Shown piece by piece: positions 18,040 to 25,909 of a stretch of 58,963 bases of DNA; within the stretch, counting starts at the first letter, position 1, and each line of letters opens with the position of its first letter. Under the pieces are notes generated by a model that had not been told where the DNA came from, did no database searches, and saw nothing but the letters and a program-made list of their open reading frames with translations. The stretch comes from UBA5109 sp038148755. GTDB lineage: Bacteria > Pseudomonadota > Gammaproteobacteria > Pseudomonadales > Pseudohongiellaceae. Location: NCBI GenBank assembly GCA_038148755.1, contig JAYQWA010000015.1:1-58963 (forward strand). The letters run 5' to 3'. The translations under genes and the position numbers were made by a program.

Positions 18040-18110
18040 TTCTATGCTAGACACACCCGTAATCTGACTAGCCAAGGCAACAAACTTAAGACGATATTTT
18101 TTCTATGCTA
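18040..18110 (+). repeat. Direct repeat TTCTATGCTA upstream of the CotH gene
   Basis: TTCTATGCTA occurs at 18040-18049 and again at 18101-18110, 61 bases apart, in the 146-base gap before the CotH gene. Each contains TATGCT, the same -10-like hexamer seen before gyrA. No convincing -35 accompanies either copy. These may be tandem promoter elements or an activator site. Confidence 0.3.
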
Positions 18111-18163
18111 AGATGCCCTCAGGCTTTAGCAATATTTCTAATAAAGTAATCAGGTCTTAACTC

Positions 18164-19501
18164 ATGACTCAAAAAGATGAGCTTATTACCAAAGAACGTT
18201 CCTGGTGGAAACGTACTGTCCCTGTCCGGGTAAGACATAATAGCCGTTTAATTCTGGGGTCTGTTCTTGTCTTGCTGATGACAGGAATAGTATTGGGTTC
18301 TTTTCGCATAGATCCTATTATTTTTACGCAGGGAAGCCAGGAGCAGGTAACTAATTCCCGCTTTAATATCGTTGGAAACATTGATTTATTTGACCTGAGT
18401 GTGCCACATAAGATTGACATGTTTATCAGTCCCAGCAGTTATCAAACCTTGATTAATGATTATCAGCGTCAGGGTTTGAAAACCTGGGTGCCGGCAGATA
18501 TCAGAATTGACGGGGTTTTGATTGAAAATGTTGGGGTACGACTGAAAGGTAACTCTACCTTGAGGGAGTTAGGCAGGAATTCCCGGAGTTGGGGTGGGCC
18601 GGGACGTATGAGTAATGCAACTTTTGATAATCCTTCTACCTTGCCGTTTGCAGTCAGTTTTGATGAATTTGAAGATGACCTCGCATATCAGGGAAGAGAA
18701 GAATTGGCCATAAGACCGGCCCGGACCGGAGGCACAAATATTAATGAAGCACTCTCTTTGCAATTGATCGCAGATTCCGGACAGATTTCTCAAGCTTACA
18801 CCTGGGTTAATTTCAGTGTTAACGGTTACCCTGATACGACGCGTCTGATTATTGAAAATCCAGATAAACGGTATGCTGAATCCATTGGCTTGGGTAGTGG
18901 AGTGTTGTATAAGTCCCGCAGTGAAAACCGCTTCCGCTATCTTGGTGACAGCCCGTTATATTATGAAAATGACTTTGATCAAATTAACGCGAAAGCAACG
19001 AATGATATAACGCCAATTATTAATTTGCTGCAATGGCTGACTGAAGCGGATGCAGAGACATTTGGAAATGAACTGGAGAACTGGATTGATATAGACAGTT
19101 TCTCACGGTATGTGGCAACACAGGACATATTACAGAATTTTGATGATATGTCCGGCCCCGGTCATAATTTTTTATTCTGGTACGACCTGGTGGATGAAAA
19201 ATTTACAGTGATTAGCTGGGATATGAACCTGGCCTTGGGTGCCGGCAATTTTATGGGCGGTTTTGGTGGTTTTGGCTATGGTACCGGGAATGCTTTAAAA
19301 GAACGGTTTATGCGCAGTAAGTTCAGGGATAATATCTCACAGGCACGCGAAGAATTACTGGGTGTCTGGACGGATAATAATCATGCAGTAAGGACGCTGG
19401 ATCAACTATCTGAAGTTATTCCTTTATCAGACACACTCAACGAAGACCAACGCCTGCGTGATATTGCACTGGTACGCAGAACCGTACAATTTATTCGCTG
19501 A
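18164..19501 (+). CDS. CotH-family protein kinase-like protein, membrane-anchored
   Basis: A 445-residue protein. A basic N-terminus and one membrane span (about 29-46) are followed by an extracytoplasmic CotH domain: VPADIRIDGVLIENVGVRLKGNST (107-132), GREELAIRPA, NEALSLQLIADSG, GVLYKSRSENRFRYLG (Lys250), DSFSRYVATQDILQN and HNFLFWYD...FTVISWDMNLALG. The Asp353/Asn355 pair fits the metal-binding part of CotH kinases, which phosphorylate spore-coat proteins in Bacillus. This is not a spore former, so the substrate must be a different envelope protein. It lies 146 bases after the DUF4956 gene and perhaps has its own promoter. Confidence 0.85.
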   Translation: MTQKDELITKERSWWKRTVPVRVRHNSRLILGSVLVLLMTGIVLGSFRIDPIIFTQGSQEQVTNSRFNIVGNIDLFDLSVPHKIDMFISPSSYQTLINDYQRQGLKTWVPADIRIDGVLIENVGVRLKGNSTLRELGRNSRSWGGPGRMSNATFDNPSTLPFAVSFDEFEDDLAYQGREELAIRPARTGGTNINEALSLQLIADSGQISQAYTWVNFSVNGYPDTTRLIIENPDKRYAESIGLGSGVLYKSRSENRFRYLGDSPLYYENDFDQINAKATNDITPIINLLQWLTEADAETFGNELENWIDIDSFSRYVATQDILQNFDDMSGPGHNFLFWYDLVDEKFTVISWDMNLALGAGNFMGGFGGFGYGTGNALKERFMRSKFRDNISQAREELLGVWTDNNHAVRTLDQLSEVIPLSDTLNEDQRLRDIALVRRTVQFIR

Positions 19502-19533
19502 ACTAAATAATAGATTAAATAGGAGTAGTAATT

Positions 19534-20277
19534 TTGGCTACCTGGGTTGAAGGAGAGGTCGTTGAAAATATTCACTGGCATGAGAATTTATTTACTTTAA
19601 AAGTTGCGGCGGAGATAGAACCGTTCACGGCTGGTCAGTTTACCAGTCTGGCTTTAGAGATTAATAATGAACAGGTTGCCAGACCCTATTCCCTGCTGAG
19701 TTCACCAGGACAGCAGCCCTTGGAATTTTTTTTCTATGTTGCTGCTGATGGTGTGCTTTCCAATGCGCTGGTCAAGCTTGATGTTGGCGATAAACTGTTA
19801 CTTAAAAAACAGGCTAATGGCTTTTTTACTCTGGATGAGGTGCCGGCATCCCGTGATCTTTGGATGATAGGAACAGGTACCGGCATTGCGCCGTATCTTT
19901 CAATTTTGGGCACTGAAGAAGTCTGGCAGCGTTATGACAAGCTTGTATTGATTGAAGGTGTACGTTCAACTAAAGATCTGCCGTATCAGGGTTTAATTGA
20001 AAAAGTTGCTGAGAAATATGCCGATAAATTTATTTTCCAAGCTTTTATCAGTCGGGAGACTTCACCTGGGGCAATAAAAGGCCGTATACCGGCAAGTTTG
20101 GCTGATGGTAGTCTTGAGGAAAAAATAGGGTTGGCACTAAGTCCGGAAGATTCACAGATTATGTTGTGCGGTAATCCTGCCATGGTAAAGGACTGCGTCG
20201 CTTTATTGAAAGCGCGTGGTTTCAGTAAAAATTTACGCCGTAAACCCGGGCAAATTACTACAGAAAATTATTGGTAA
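19534..20277 (+). CDS. fpr: Ferredoxin--NADP(+) reductase
   Basis: A 247-residue FAD enzyme moving electrons between NADPH and ferredoxin or flavodoxin. The FAD-binding RPYSLLSSPG (about 50-59) and the NADP-binding GTGTGIAPYLSIL (about 112-124) are plain, with the CGNPAMV motif near 210 and the C-terminal ENYW aromatic end of the bacterial subclass I type. The start is TTG at 19534 with AGGAG 8 bases upstream. It follows the CotH gene by 32 bases and converges with modC. Confidence 0.92.
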   Translation: MATWVEGEVVENIHWHENLFTLKVAAEIEPFTAGQFTSLALEINNEQVARPYSLLSSPGQQPLEFFFYVAADGVLSNALVKLDVGDKLLLKKQANGFFTLDEVPASRDLWMIGTGTGIAPYLSILGTEEVWQRYDKLVLIEGVRSTKDLPYQGLIEKVAEKYADKFIFQAFISRETSPGAIKGRIPASLADGSLEEKIGLALSPEDSQIMLCGNPAMVKDCVALLKARGFSKNLRRKPGQITTENYW

Positions 20278-20305
20278 CACTTGGGCTGTGATTAACAGGT
20301 GACTA

Positions 20306-21370
20306 TCAGGCGAGAACAGCAACACTTTTTATTTGAGCGAAAACAGCCTTACCCTTTTGTAAATTTAAATTATCTACTGATTTTAAAGTGATTCTCGCCA
20401 GCACTGGAGATTTATTGATAAGTAAACGAACAGTCACCTGGGAATTAGCTTCCGGGAATAGCTCATCAATTATTGCAGGAAAAATATTTAAGATACTGGT
20501 GTCTTTCTGTGCTTCAAGTGTCAGACTGATATCCTGCGCAGCCAATCGCAGTCTGAGTTTTTTTCCAGGCTGGATTTTTTTTCCTGACACGACAAAACTG
20601 CCAAAGTCTGAGCTTAAATAATTCAACTGAAAATCTTCATCATAGTTCTTAGCTTCTGCGAGTATTATTGACTCTGCCTGACGCCGGTGAGCCAAAGACA
20701 GGTCGGCACGAGTAAGCAATTCATTTATAGGGCCTGATGCCTTAATCATCCCGTCTTCAATCAGGATCAGCTGGTCTGCCAGTCTCGCAATTTCTTCTGT
20801 GGAATGGCTGACATAAATAATTGGTACATGCATCTCCTTATTTAAACTTTCAATATAAGGTAACAATTCATCCTTTCTTGCCTGATCCAAAGAGGATAAA
20901 GGTTCATCCATTAACAGTATTTTTGGGCTGGCCGCCAACGCTCTGGCTATAGCTACACGTTGACGTTCACCACCCGATAGCAGGGCAGGTTTCCTGTTTA
21001 ATAAATCTTGCAGGCCTAAAAGATTGATTATTTTTTCCAGAGAAAATTTTCTTGCTGCTTCGACTGTGCGCTTATAGGCATAGTCAATATTGCCCTGAAC
21101 ACTTAAATGTTCAAACAGACTGGCTTCCTGAAAGACATAACCAATGCCACGTTGATGTGGAGCAATGAAAATATTGTCATCCTGCCAGCTTTCATTAGCC
21201 ACCTGCAGTTTTGATCCTGAGTGTTGGTCAAGACCTGCAAGCGCTCTGAGCAATGATGTTTTACCGCAACCGGAAACACCAAAAACAGCTGTGATTCCTT
21301 CTGCAGAAATATCAAATTTAAAATTCAGAGGCCTTGCGCGAGTAATCTGAAAGTCGGCTTTAATCCTCAT
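20306..21370 (-). CDS. modC: Molybdate ABC transporter ATP-binding protein ModC
   Basis: A 354-residue ATPase for molybdate import. Walker A GVSGCGKTSLLR (31-42), signature LSGGERQRVAIARAL, Walker B ILLMDEPLSSLD and the switch histidine in YVSHSTEE are all present. A C-terminal TOBE (molybdate-sensing) domain spans about 285-350. It overlaps modB by 4 bases. No modA-like binding protein lies next to the pair. Confidence 0.93.
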   Translation of the reverse strand: MRIKADFQITRARPLNFKFDISAEGITAVFGVSGCGKTSLLRALAGLDQHSGSKLQVANESWQDDNIFIAPHQRGIGYVFQEASLFEHLSVQGNIDYAYKRTVEAARKFSLEKIINLLGLQDLLNRKPALLSGGERQRVAIARALAASPKILLMDEPLSSLDQARKDELLPYIESLNKEMHVPIIYVSHSTEEIARLADQLILIEDGMIKASGPINELLTRADLSLAHRRQAESIILAEAKNYDEDFQLNYLSSDFGSFVVSGKKIQPGKKLRLRLAAQDISLTLEAQKDTSILNIFPAIIDELFPEANSQVTVRLLINKSPVLARITLKSVDNLNLQKGKAVFAQIKSVAVLA

Positions 21371-22047
21371 AAGCGGATAACCTTAAAGCGCCCATTCAGG
21401 GCATAAACAGCCACCAGCATCAGAAAAGATAACAGTACCAGGCTGGCTGCTAATAAATGAGCATTGGCATATTCAAGTGCTTCAACATGCTCGTAAATTG
21501 CAATGGAGAGTACTTTGGTCTCACCGGGTATATTGCCGCCAATCATTAGCACGACACCAAATTCCCCGAGGGTATGGGCAAAACCCAGAATAATCGCGGT
21601 CAGAAAACCCTGGCGGGCTAAGGGCAAAGCAACCGTGACAAAACGGTCTAAAGGTGCAGCACCTAAGGTAGCGGCGACTTCCATGGGGCGCCTGCCAATA
21701 TTGCTGAAGGCATCCTGTAAAGGCTGCACGACGAATGGTATCGAATATATCACTGAACCGATTACCAGGCCGCTGAAACTGAAAGCTAAAGGTTCAGCGC
21801 CAATAGCTTGCATAAAAGAGCCAAAAGGACCATTGCTGCCGAGCATCAGCAAGAGATAAAAACCGAGTACCGTGGGTGGCAAGACAAGCGGCAAGGCAAC
21901 CAGGGCTTCCAGGAAAAATTTAAAACGCCAGCGGCTCTGCGCCAGAAACCAGGCTAAAGGGGTGCCGAGAATCAATAAAATTAACGTGGTGATAAAAGCA
22001 AGTTTCAGTGTTAGCAGGAATGCTGTTAAATCGGCAGGTGTGAACAT
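21367..22047 (-). CDS. modB: Molybdate ABC transporter permease ModB
   Basis: A 226-residue inner-membrane permease with about five spans. The EAA loop region (AATLGAAPLDRFVTVALPLARQGFLTAIILGFAHTLGEFGVVLMIGG) is the ModB signature. It is the first gene of a leftward modBC pair and divergent from moaA, sharing 169 bases. Molybdate uptake fits beside molybdopterin genes. ModA, usually upstream, is missing here and must be elsewhere. Confidence 0.93.
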   Translation of the reverse strand: MFTPADLTAFLLTLKLAFITTLILLILGTPLAWFLAQSRWRFKFFLEALVALPLVLPPTVLGFYLLLMLGSNGPFGSFMQAIGAEPLAFSFSGLVIGSVIYSIPFVVQPLQDAFSNIGRRPMEVAATLGAAPLDRFVTVALPLARQGFLTAIILGFAHTLGEFGVVLMIGGNIPGETKVLSIAIYEHVEALEYANAHLLAASLVLLSFLMLVAVYALNGRFKVIRL

Positions 22048-22216
22048 CAGAAAAGGTTTGCTTGGTATTTTTCCATCTGTGAATAAATCAATGGTAAGTG
22101 TGCATGATGTCTTATGTCCAGCTATCCGGACAATAACTTATTTTAGATAGACTTTTTTAATTCCTGTATTATTAGCGTTTACCTGTAAAGTGTATTTTAA
22201 GCCAGAGCGAAAATAG

Positions 22217-23218
22217 ATGTCAGATACTGCAACAGCATTGATTGATAAACATGGTCGTCATATTGACTATGTGCGCCTGTCATTGACAGACCGTTGTGAT
22301 TTTCGCTGTGTTTATTGCATGGCTGAAGAAATGACCTTTTTGCCTCGAAAACAGATTTTAAGTCTGGAAGAAATCTATAAAGTGGCGAAAGCTTTTACCG
22401 AATTGGGGGTGAGTAAAATCCGCTTGACCGGCGGCGAACCCTTAATCAGAAATAATGTCATGTCACTGGTTGAAAATATCGGTCAATTGCCAGGACTGGA
22501 TGAGTTTCTGTTAACAACTAATGGCTCCCAGCTGGAAAAGCTGGCAGTGCCTTTACGGGAAGCGGGAGTCAATCGAATTAACATTAGTCTGGATAGTCTG
22601 AATGCTGAAAAATTCAAGGCAATGACGCGTACAGGCAAACTGGAACAGGTTTTAAAAGGCGTAGAAGCGGCGGTAGCTGCGGGTTTTGATAGTATCCGGC
22701 TTAACTCCGTTATTTTACGAGGCATCAATGATCATGAAATTATTGATTTGCTGGAATATGCGATTGGTCTGGGAATCAATATCGCTTATATCGAAGAAAT
22801 GCCCCTGGGCAGCATTGATGATCATGCAAGGCAGGACACAATGTATTCCAATGAAGCGGTAAAGGAACTTATCTCCGGGCATTATGAAATAAGCCCTGTT
22901 GATATGAGTACTGCAGGCCCTTCTCGTTATTATCAGATTGCAGGACAGCAGAGTAAAATAGGTTTTATTTCCCCGGTCAGCCATAACTTCTGTGATAGCT
23001 GTAACCGTGTCAGGGTGACAGTGGAAGGCCGTTTGCTCCTGTGTTTGGGGAACGAGTATTCAACGGACCTAAGGCAATTACTCAGAGAACAACCTGAAGA
23101 TACGGAGCTGCTAAAGCAAGCCATTGTTAAAGCAATGGATATCAAACCCTTACGCCACCATTTTTACGATGAAGAGCAGCCGCAGATAGTAAGATTTATG
23201 AATATAACAGGGGGATAA
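22217..23218 (+). CDS. moaA: GTP 3',8-cyclase MoaA
   Basis: A 333-residue radical-SAM enzyme for the first step of molybdenum cofactor synthesis. The N-terminal cluster motif is Cys27-x3-Cys31-x2-Cys34 (CDFRCVYC). The C-terminal cluster has Cys259, Cys262 and Cys276 (CDSCNRVRVTVEGRLLLC). The protein ends in Gly-Gly, which MoaA needs for activity. moaB follows after 6 bases, forming an operon divergent from modBC. Confidence 0.96.
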   Translation: MSDTATALIDKHGRHIDYVRLSLTDRCDFRCVYCMAEEMTFLPRKQILSLEEIYKVAKAFTELGVSKIRLTGGEPLIRNNVMSLVENIGQLPGLDEFLLTTNGSQLEKLAVPLREAGVNRINISLDSLNAEKFKAMTRTGKLEQVLKGVEAAVAAGFDSIRLNSVILRGINDHEIIDLLEYAIGLGINIAYIEEMPLGSIDDHARQDTMYSNEAVKELISGHYEISPVDMSTAGPSRYYQIAGQQSKIGFISPVSHNFCDSCNRVRVTVEGRLLLCLGNEYSTDLRQLLREQPEDTELLKQAIVKAMDIKPLRHHFYDEEQPQIVRFMNITGG

Positions 23219-23224
23219 TTCAGG

Positions 23225-23746
23225 ATGGCCAGTAACAAAGCCCATGCAGCATTTGTTGCTTTGAATATTGCAGTTGTGACTGTTTCTGATACACGTACCG
23301 AAGAAAATGATACTTCCGGTGCTTATTTACAAAAAGAACTGATTGATGCAGGTCACCGACTGGCAGAAAAGCATATCTGTAAAGATGATATTTACCGATT
23401 GCGTGCCTTGATTGCGAATCTGGTGGCAGATTCTAGTATCCATGCTGTACTGGTTACCGGAGGGACTGGTTTCACCCGCAGGGACAATACGGTTGCAGCT
23501 ATAAAGCCTTTGTTTGATGCCAGTATTGATGGTTTTGGAGAATTATTCAGAGCACTTTCTTATCAGGAAATTGGTTCTTCCACGATACAGTCCAGAGCGT
23601 TTGCCGGTCTGAGTAATGATACGGCTATTTTTTGTATGCCAGGTTCAACGGGGGCGTGTAAAACTGCCTGGACAGGCATAATTGCTGAACAGCTGAACAG
23701 CCAGCATAAGCCTTGTAATTTTGTTGGACGAATTACAGATGACTAA
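23225..23746 (+). CDS. moaB: Molybdenum cofactor biosynthesis protein MoaB
   Basis: A 173-residue MoaB/Mog-fold protein related to molybdopterin adenylyltransferases. LNIAVVTVSDTRTEENDTSG, the VTGGTGFTRRDNT loop and FCMPGSTGACKTAW mark the family. The exact role (adenylation or a minor accessory one) differs between species. Its start is 6 bases after moaA. Confidence 0.92.
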   Translation: MASNKAHAAFVALNIAVVTVSDTRTEENDTSGAYLQKELIDAGHRLAEKHICKDDIYRLRALIANLVADSSIHAVLVTGGTGFTRRDNTVAAIKPLFDASIDGFGELFRALSYQEIGSSTIQSRAFAGLSNDTAIFCMPGSTGACKTAWTGIIAEQLNSQHKPCNFVGRITDD

Positions 23747-23756
23747 AAAGACGGGC

Positions 23757-23806
23757 AAAAAAAAGCGCAGCCTAATTAAAAAGAAGGGATAACTCAAAGG
23801 CTGCGC
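23757..23806 (-). terminator. Rho-independent terminator for the leftward 40-residue gene
   Basis: On the minus strand GCGCAGCCT (23806-23798) pairs perfectly with AGGCTGCGC (23773-23765), followed by eight T residues (23764-23757). The loop is long (24 bases). It is 76 bases beyond the stop of the small gene at 23883-24005 and has no use for moaB, since no T-run follows on the plus strand. Confidence 0.8.
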
Positions 23807-23823
23807 GAATGATGATTTTAATT

Positions 23824-23860
23824 ACAGTTGACAGAGCAGGGGGGGAGCTTTATCAACTGT
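23824..23860. repeat. 8-bp inverted repeat in the 3' untranslated region of the small gene
   Basis: ACAGTTGA (23824-23831) and TCAACTGT (23853-23860) are exact reverse complements separated by 21 bases, including a run of seven G. It lies between the stop of the small gene and its terminator. Confidence 0.4.
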
Positions 23861-23882
23861 GTCTAAATCTGGATGTGGGTTC

Positions 23883-24005
23883 TTACGCGAAAGAAGCCCA
23901 TAGTGCTAATACTGGGACTACCAGTATTGCCAGCGTACTTAGCGCTGATTTGATGTATTCCATCAATGTTTCTTTATCTTCAATACTGATTACTACTTTG
24001 TTCAT
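23883..24005 (-). CDS. Hypothetical 40-residue single-span membrane protein
   Basis: Read leftward from an ATG at 24005-24003 to a TAA at 23885-23883. The product starts with a charged segment (MNKVVISIEDKETLMEYIKS) and continues as one hydrophobic helix ending AILVVPVLALWASFA. A textbook AGGAG lies 7 bases before the ATG, and a rho-independent terminator follows 76 bases after the stop. Start, ribosome site and terminator together argue for a real monocistronic gene. I do not recognise the family. It could be a small membrane regulator or a toxin-like peptide; the molybdenum genes beside it point away on the other strand. Confidence 0.7.
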   Translation of the reverse strand: MNKVVISIEDKETLMEYIKSALSTLAILVVPVLALWASFA

Positions 24006-24391
24006 CACTGTGCTCCTTATAAGAATGTTGGATGATTTACTCCGTCTCTTTTAAAAACGTGGCGCCATGGTAACACAATAATTTATAAAAAGGCAACACA
24101 ATGAGTTGATAATTCACATTTCATGCTAAATTGTTACTTTTATTTGCACGTTTTATACATTTTTAACTTGGCTCTAGGCCCTTTTATTGTGAATATTTGA
24201 TGGAAATATTATGGAGCGACTTCGATTGGTAACGCATTTCGGTAACATATTTGAAAATTGTGCTTAAAATATAACCATAATTATTATTTTATCTCTAAAA
24301 GTGTTACCTTTTTCACACTTTTTTTATTTTGGAAAAAAAGCTTGGCTATTGCACAATTCGAACAAGCTTTGAACATGAATTTGGTGGGGAC
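24006..24391. other. AT-rich intergenic region with four GGTAAC/GTTACC motifs
   Basis: This 386-base gap separates the leftward small gene from the rightward HEM4 gene. GGTAAC occurs at 24069-24074, 24228-24233 and 24241-24246, and its complement GTTACC at 24303-24308. The two central copies are 13 bases apart in the same orientation. No confident promoter could be placed for either gene. Confidence 0.4.
24297..24322. repeat. Hairpin with T-run before the HEM4 gene
   Basis: AAAAGTGT (24297-24304) and ACACTTTT (24315-24322) form an 8-bp stem with a 10-base loop, followed by three more T. It ends 69 bases before the HEM4 start. It could be a weak terminator or attenuator; the stem is low in GC. 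Confidence 0.4.
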
Positions 24392-25228
24392 ATGAAGAGT
24401 TCTGGTTTGCTGTCCAGTGAAAGTCTGCAAGGAAAAGTCATTGCAATTCCTGAAAACAGGCAATTGCAGTTATTTAGCGAAATATTAAGAAAACGTGGTG
24501 CAGAGGTGATACAGGTGCCAATGGTGGCGATTCATGATGCGCCAGACTCAGAGCCTGTCATGGGCTGGTTACAGGCTTTTATCAACGAACCACCGGATAT
24601 TCTGATTTTGCTTACAGGAGAGGGGCTCAGACGCTTAGTCAGCCTGGCAGATAAGCAGGCATTGAAAAAGCAGTTTATCAATGCCTTAAGTAAGGTTGAT
24701 AAGTTATGTCGGGGGCCTAAACCCAACCAGGCTCTGCGCGAGTTAGGTCTTGAAAGAGAGATTGATGCATTGACTCCTACGACTGATGGCGTAATTGCCA
24801 GCTTGGATAAACTGGAATTGTCTGGAAAGAACATTGCCGTGCAACTTTATGGTGAAGATCCCAATGTGAAATTGATTACTTACCTGAAACAAGCTGGCGC
24901 GCAAGTGCATACAGTTGCGCCCTACGTTTACGCAAACAAGCTGGATGACGAAAAAATAATCGATTTAATTCGAATGATGAATAAGAATGAAATTGATGTT
25001 ATTGCTTTTAGTTCACAGCCGCAGGTTAAGCGTTTATATAGTGTTGCAAAGCAATATCAGCTGGAAAAAGAGTTAAGTAAAGGTCTGAGTCTTTGTCATG
25101 TTGCTGCTATGGGACCTGTGGTGAAAGATGTATTAACAGAACAGGGTGTGGAAGTTGCAATCATTCCTGAACGGACCTTTTTCATGAAACCTTTGGTCTC
25201 GGCTATTGCGAAGTTCTTGAATAAGTAG
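24392..25228 (+). CDS. Uroporphyrinogen-III synthase family protein (HEM4 domain)
   Basis: A 278-residue protein with the two-lobe HemD fold: GKVIAIPENRQLQLFSEILRKRGAEVIQVPM at the start, ILLTGEGLRRL, then LTPTTDGVIASLDKLELSGKNIAVQLYGEDPN in the hinge and VIAFSSQPQVKRLYSVA in the second lobe. It would close hydroxymethylbilane to uroporphyrinogen III if it is the true HemD. It stands alone, without hemC, so it may be a HemD paralogue. A TTG 21 codons upstream is open, but the ATG at 24392 has GGTGGGG before it and matches the domain start. Confidence 0.75.
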   Translation: MKSSGLLSSESLQGKVIAIPENRQLQLFSEILRKRGAEVIQVPMVAIHDAPDSEPVMGWLQAFINEPPDILILLTGEGLRRLVSLADKQALKKQFINALSKVDKLCRGPKPNQALRELGLEREIDALTPTTDGVIASLDKLELSGKNIAVQLYGEDPNVKLITYLKQAGAQVHTVAPYVYANKLDDEKIIDLIRMMNKNEIDVIAFSSQPQVKRLYSVAKQYQLEKELSKGLSLCHVAAMGPVVKDVLTEQGVEVAIIPERTFFMKPLVSAIAKFLNK

Positions 25229-25241
25229 GACTGAATGGCAT

Positions 25242-25247
25242 TATAAT
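25242..25247 (+). promoter_or_regulatory. Candidate -10 box for the cyclophilin gene
   Basis: TATAAT lies within the palindrome CATTATAATG, about 40 bases before the PPIase start. TTGAAT at 25217-25222 is a possible -35, but the spacing of 19 is long. Confidence 0.35.
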
Positions 25248-25288
25248 GGCCCATTGATTACCTTGAACAATTATCCCGGGAAATGAGA

Positions 25289-25894
25289 ATGAAACTGATA
25301 AAAATTATTTTGGCTTTGATAGTTGGCAGTCTTGTAGCGCTGAATACCTCTGCGCAGGAAAAAGACCCGGCCGAGCTATATGCAGTTATTGAAACCGATC
25401 ACGGTACTTTAGAGTTTTTACTATACAAATCGGTAGCCCCAATAACCGTCGCCAATTTTGTTAATCTGGTGACGCGCGGATATTACGATGGTTTGACTTT
25501 TCACCGTGTTATTGATGATTTTATGGCGCAGGGTGGTGACCCTTTCGGCGATGGCTCAGGTGGACCTGGCTACAACTTTGAAGATGAAATCCGCATGCGA
25601 CATAACCAGGATGGCATACTCTCAATGGCAAATGCTGGCCCCAACACCAATGGTAGCCAGTTTTTCATTACCCATGTTGCTACGCCACATTTAAATGGTC
25701 TGCATACGGTATTTGGCAAAATACACAGTGGCAGGCAGCTGATACGGCAGATTCGTGTTGGTGATACGATTAATTCAATTACGATAGAAGGGAATGCCAA
25801 GACATTTCTGGAAAGGTATGCTGACAGGGTTTATCAGTGGAATGTGATACTGGATGAACGCTTTCCTAACCTGAAAGAAGCCTTGACCGACTAG
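25289..25894 (+). CDS. Periplasmic cyclophilin-type peptidyl-prolyl isomerase
   Basis: A 201-residue secreted PPIase that speeds proline isomerisation in envelope proteins. A signal peptide (about 1-22, ending ...NTSAQ) precedes the cyclophilin domain: FHRVIDDFMAQGGDP, the NTNGSQFFIT core and HLNGLHTVFGKI. The catalytic arginine is in FHRVI. An ATG at 25283 is also open, but GGGAA abuts it, so the ATG at 25289 with better spacing is chosen. It resembles PpiA. It converges with yciB. Confidence 0.9.
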   Translation: MKLIKIILALIVGSLVALNTSAQEKDPAELYAVIETDHGTLEFLLYKSVAPITVANFVNLVTRGYYDGLTFHRVIDDFMAQGGDPFGDGSGGPGYNFEDEIRMRHNQDGILSMANAGPNTNGSQFFITHVATPHLNGLHTVFGKIHSGRQLIRQIRVGDTINSITIEGNAKTFLERYADRVYQWNVILDERFPNLKEALTD

Positions 25895-25909
25895 AACTGG
25901 TCAGAAAGA

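Noticed and set aside
21503..21859. Plus-strand 118-codon frame inside modB
   Set aside because: Antisense shadow of the conserved ModB permease, with no start signals.
23809..24054. Rightward 81-codon frame after moaB
   Set aside because: It has no ribosome site, an odd composition, and lies across the minus-strand small gene, which has far better start and terminator signals.
24211..24267. 18-codon frame before the HEM4 gene, overlapping the GGTAAC repeats
   Set aside because: The ribosome site is weak and the peptide has no informative composition. Kept only as a remote leader-peptide possibility.
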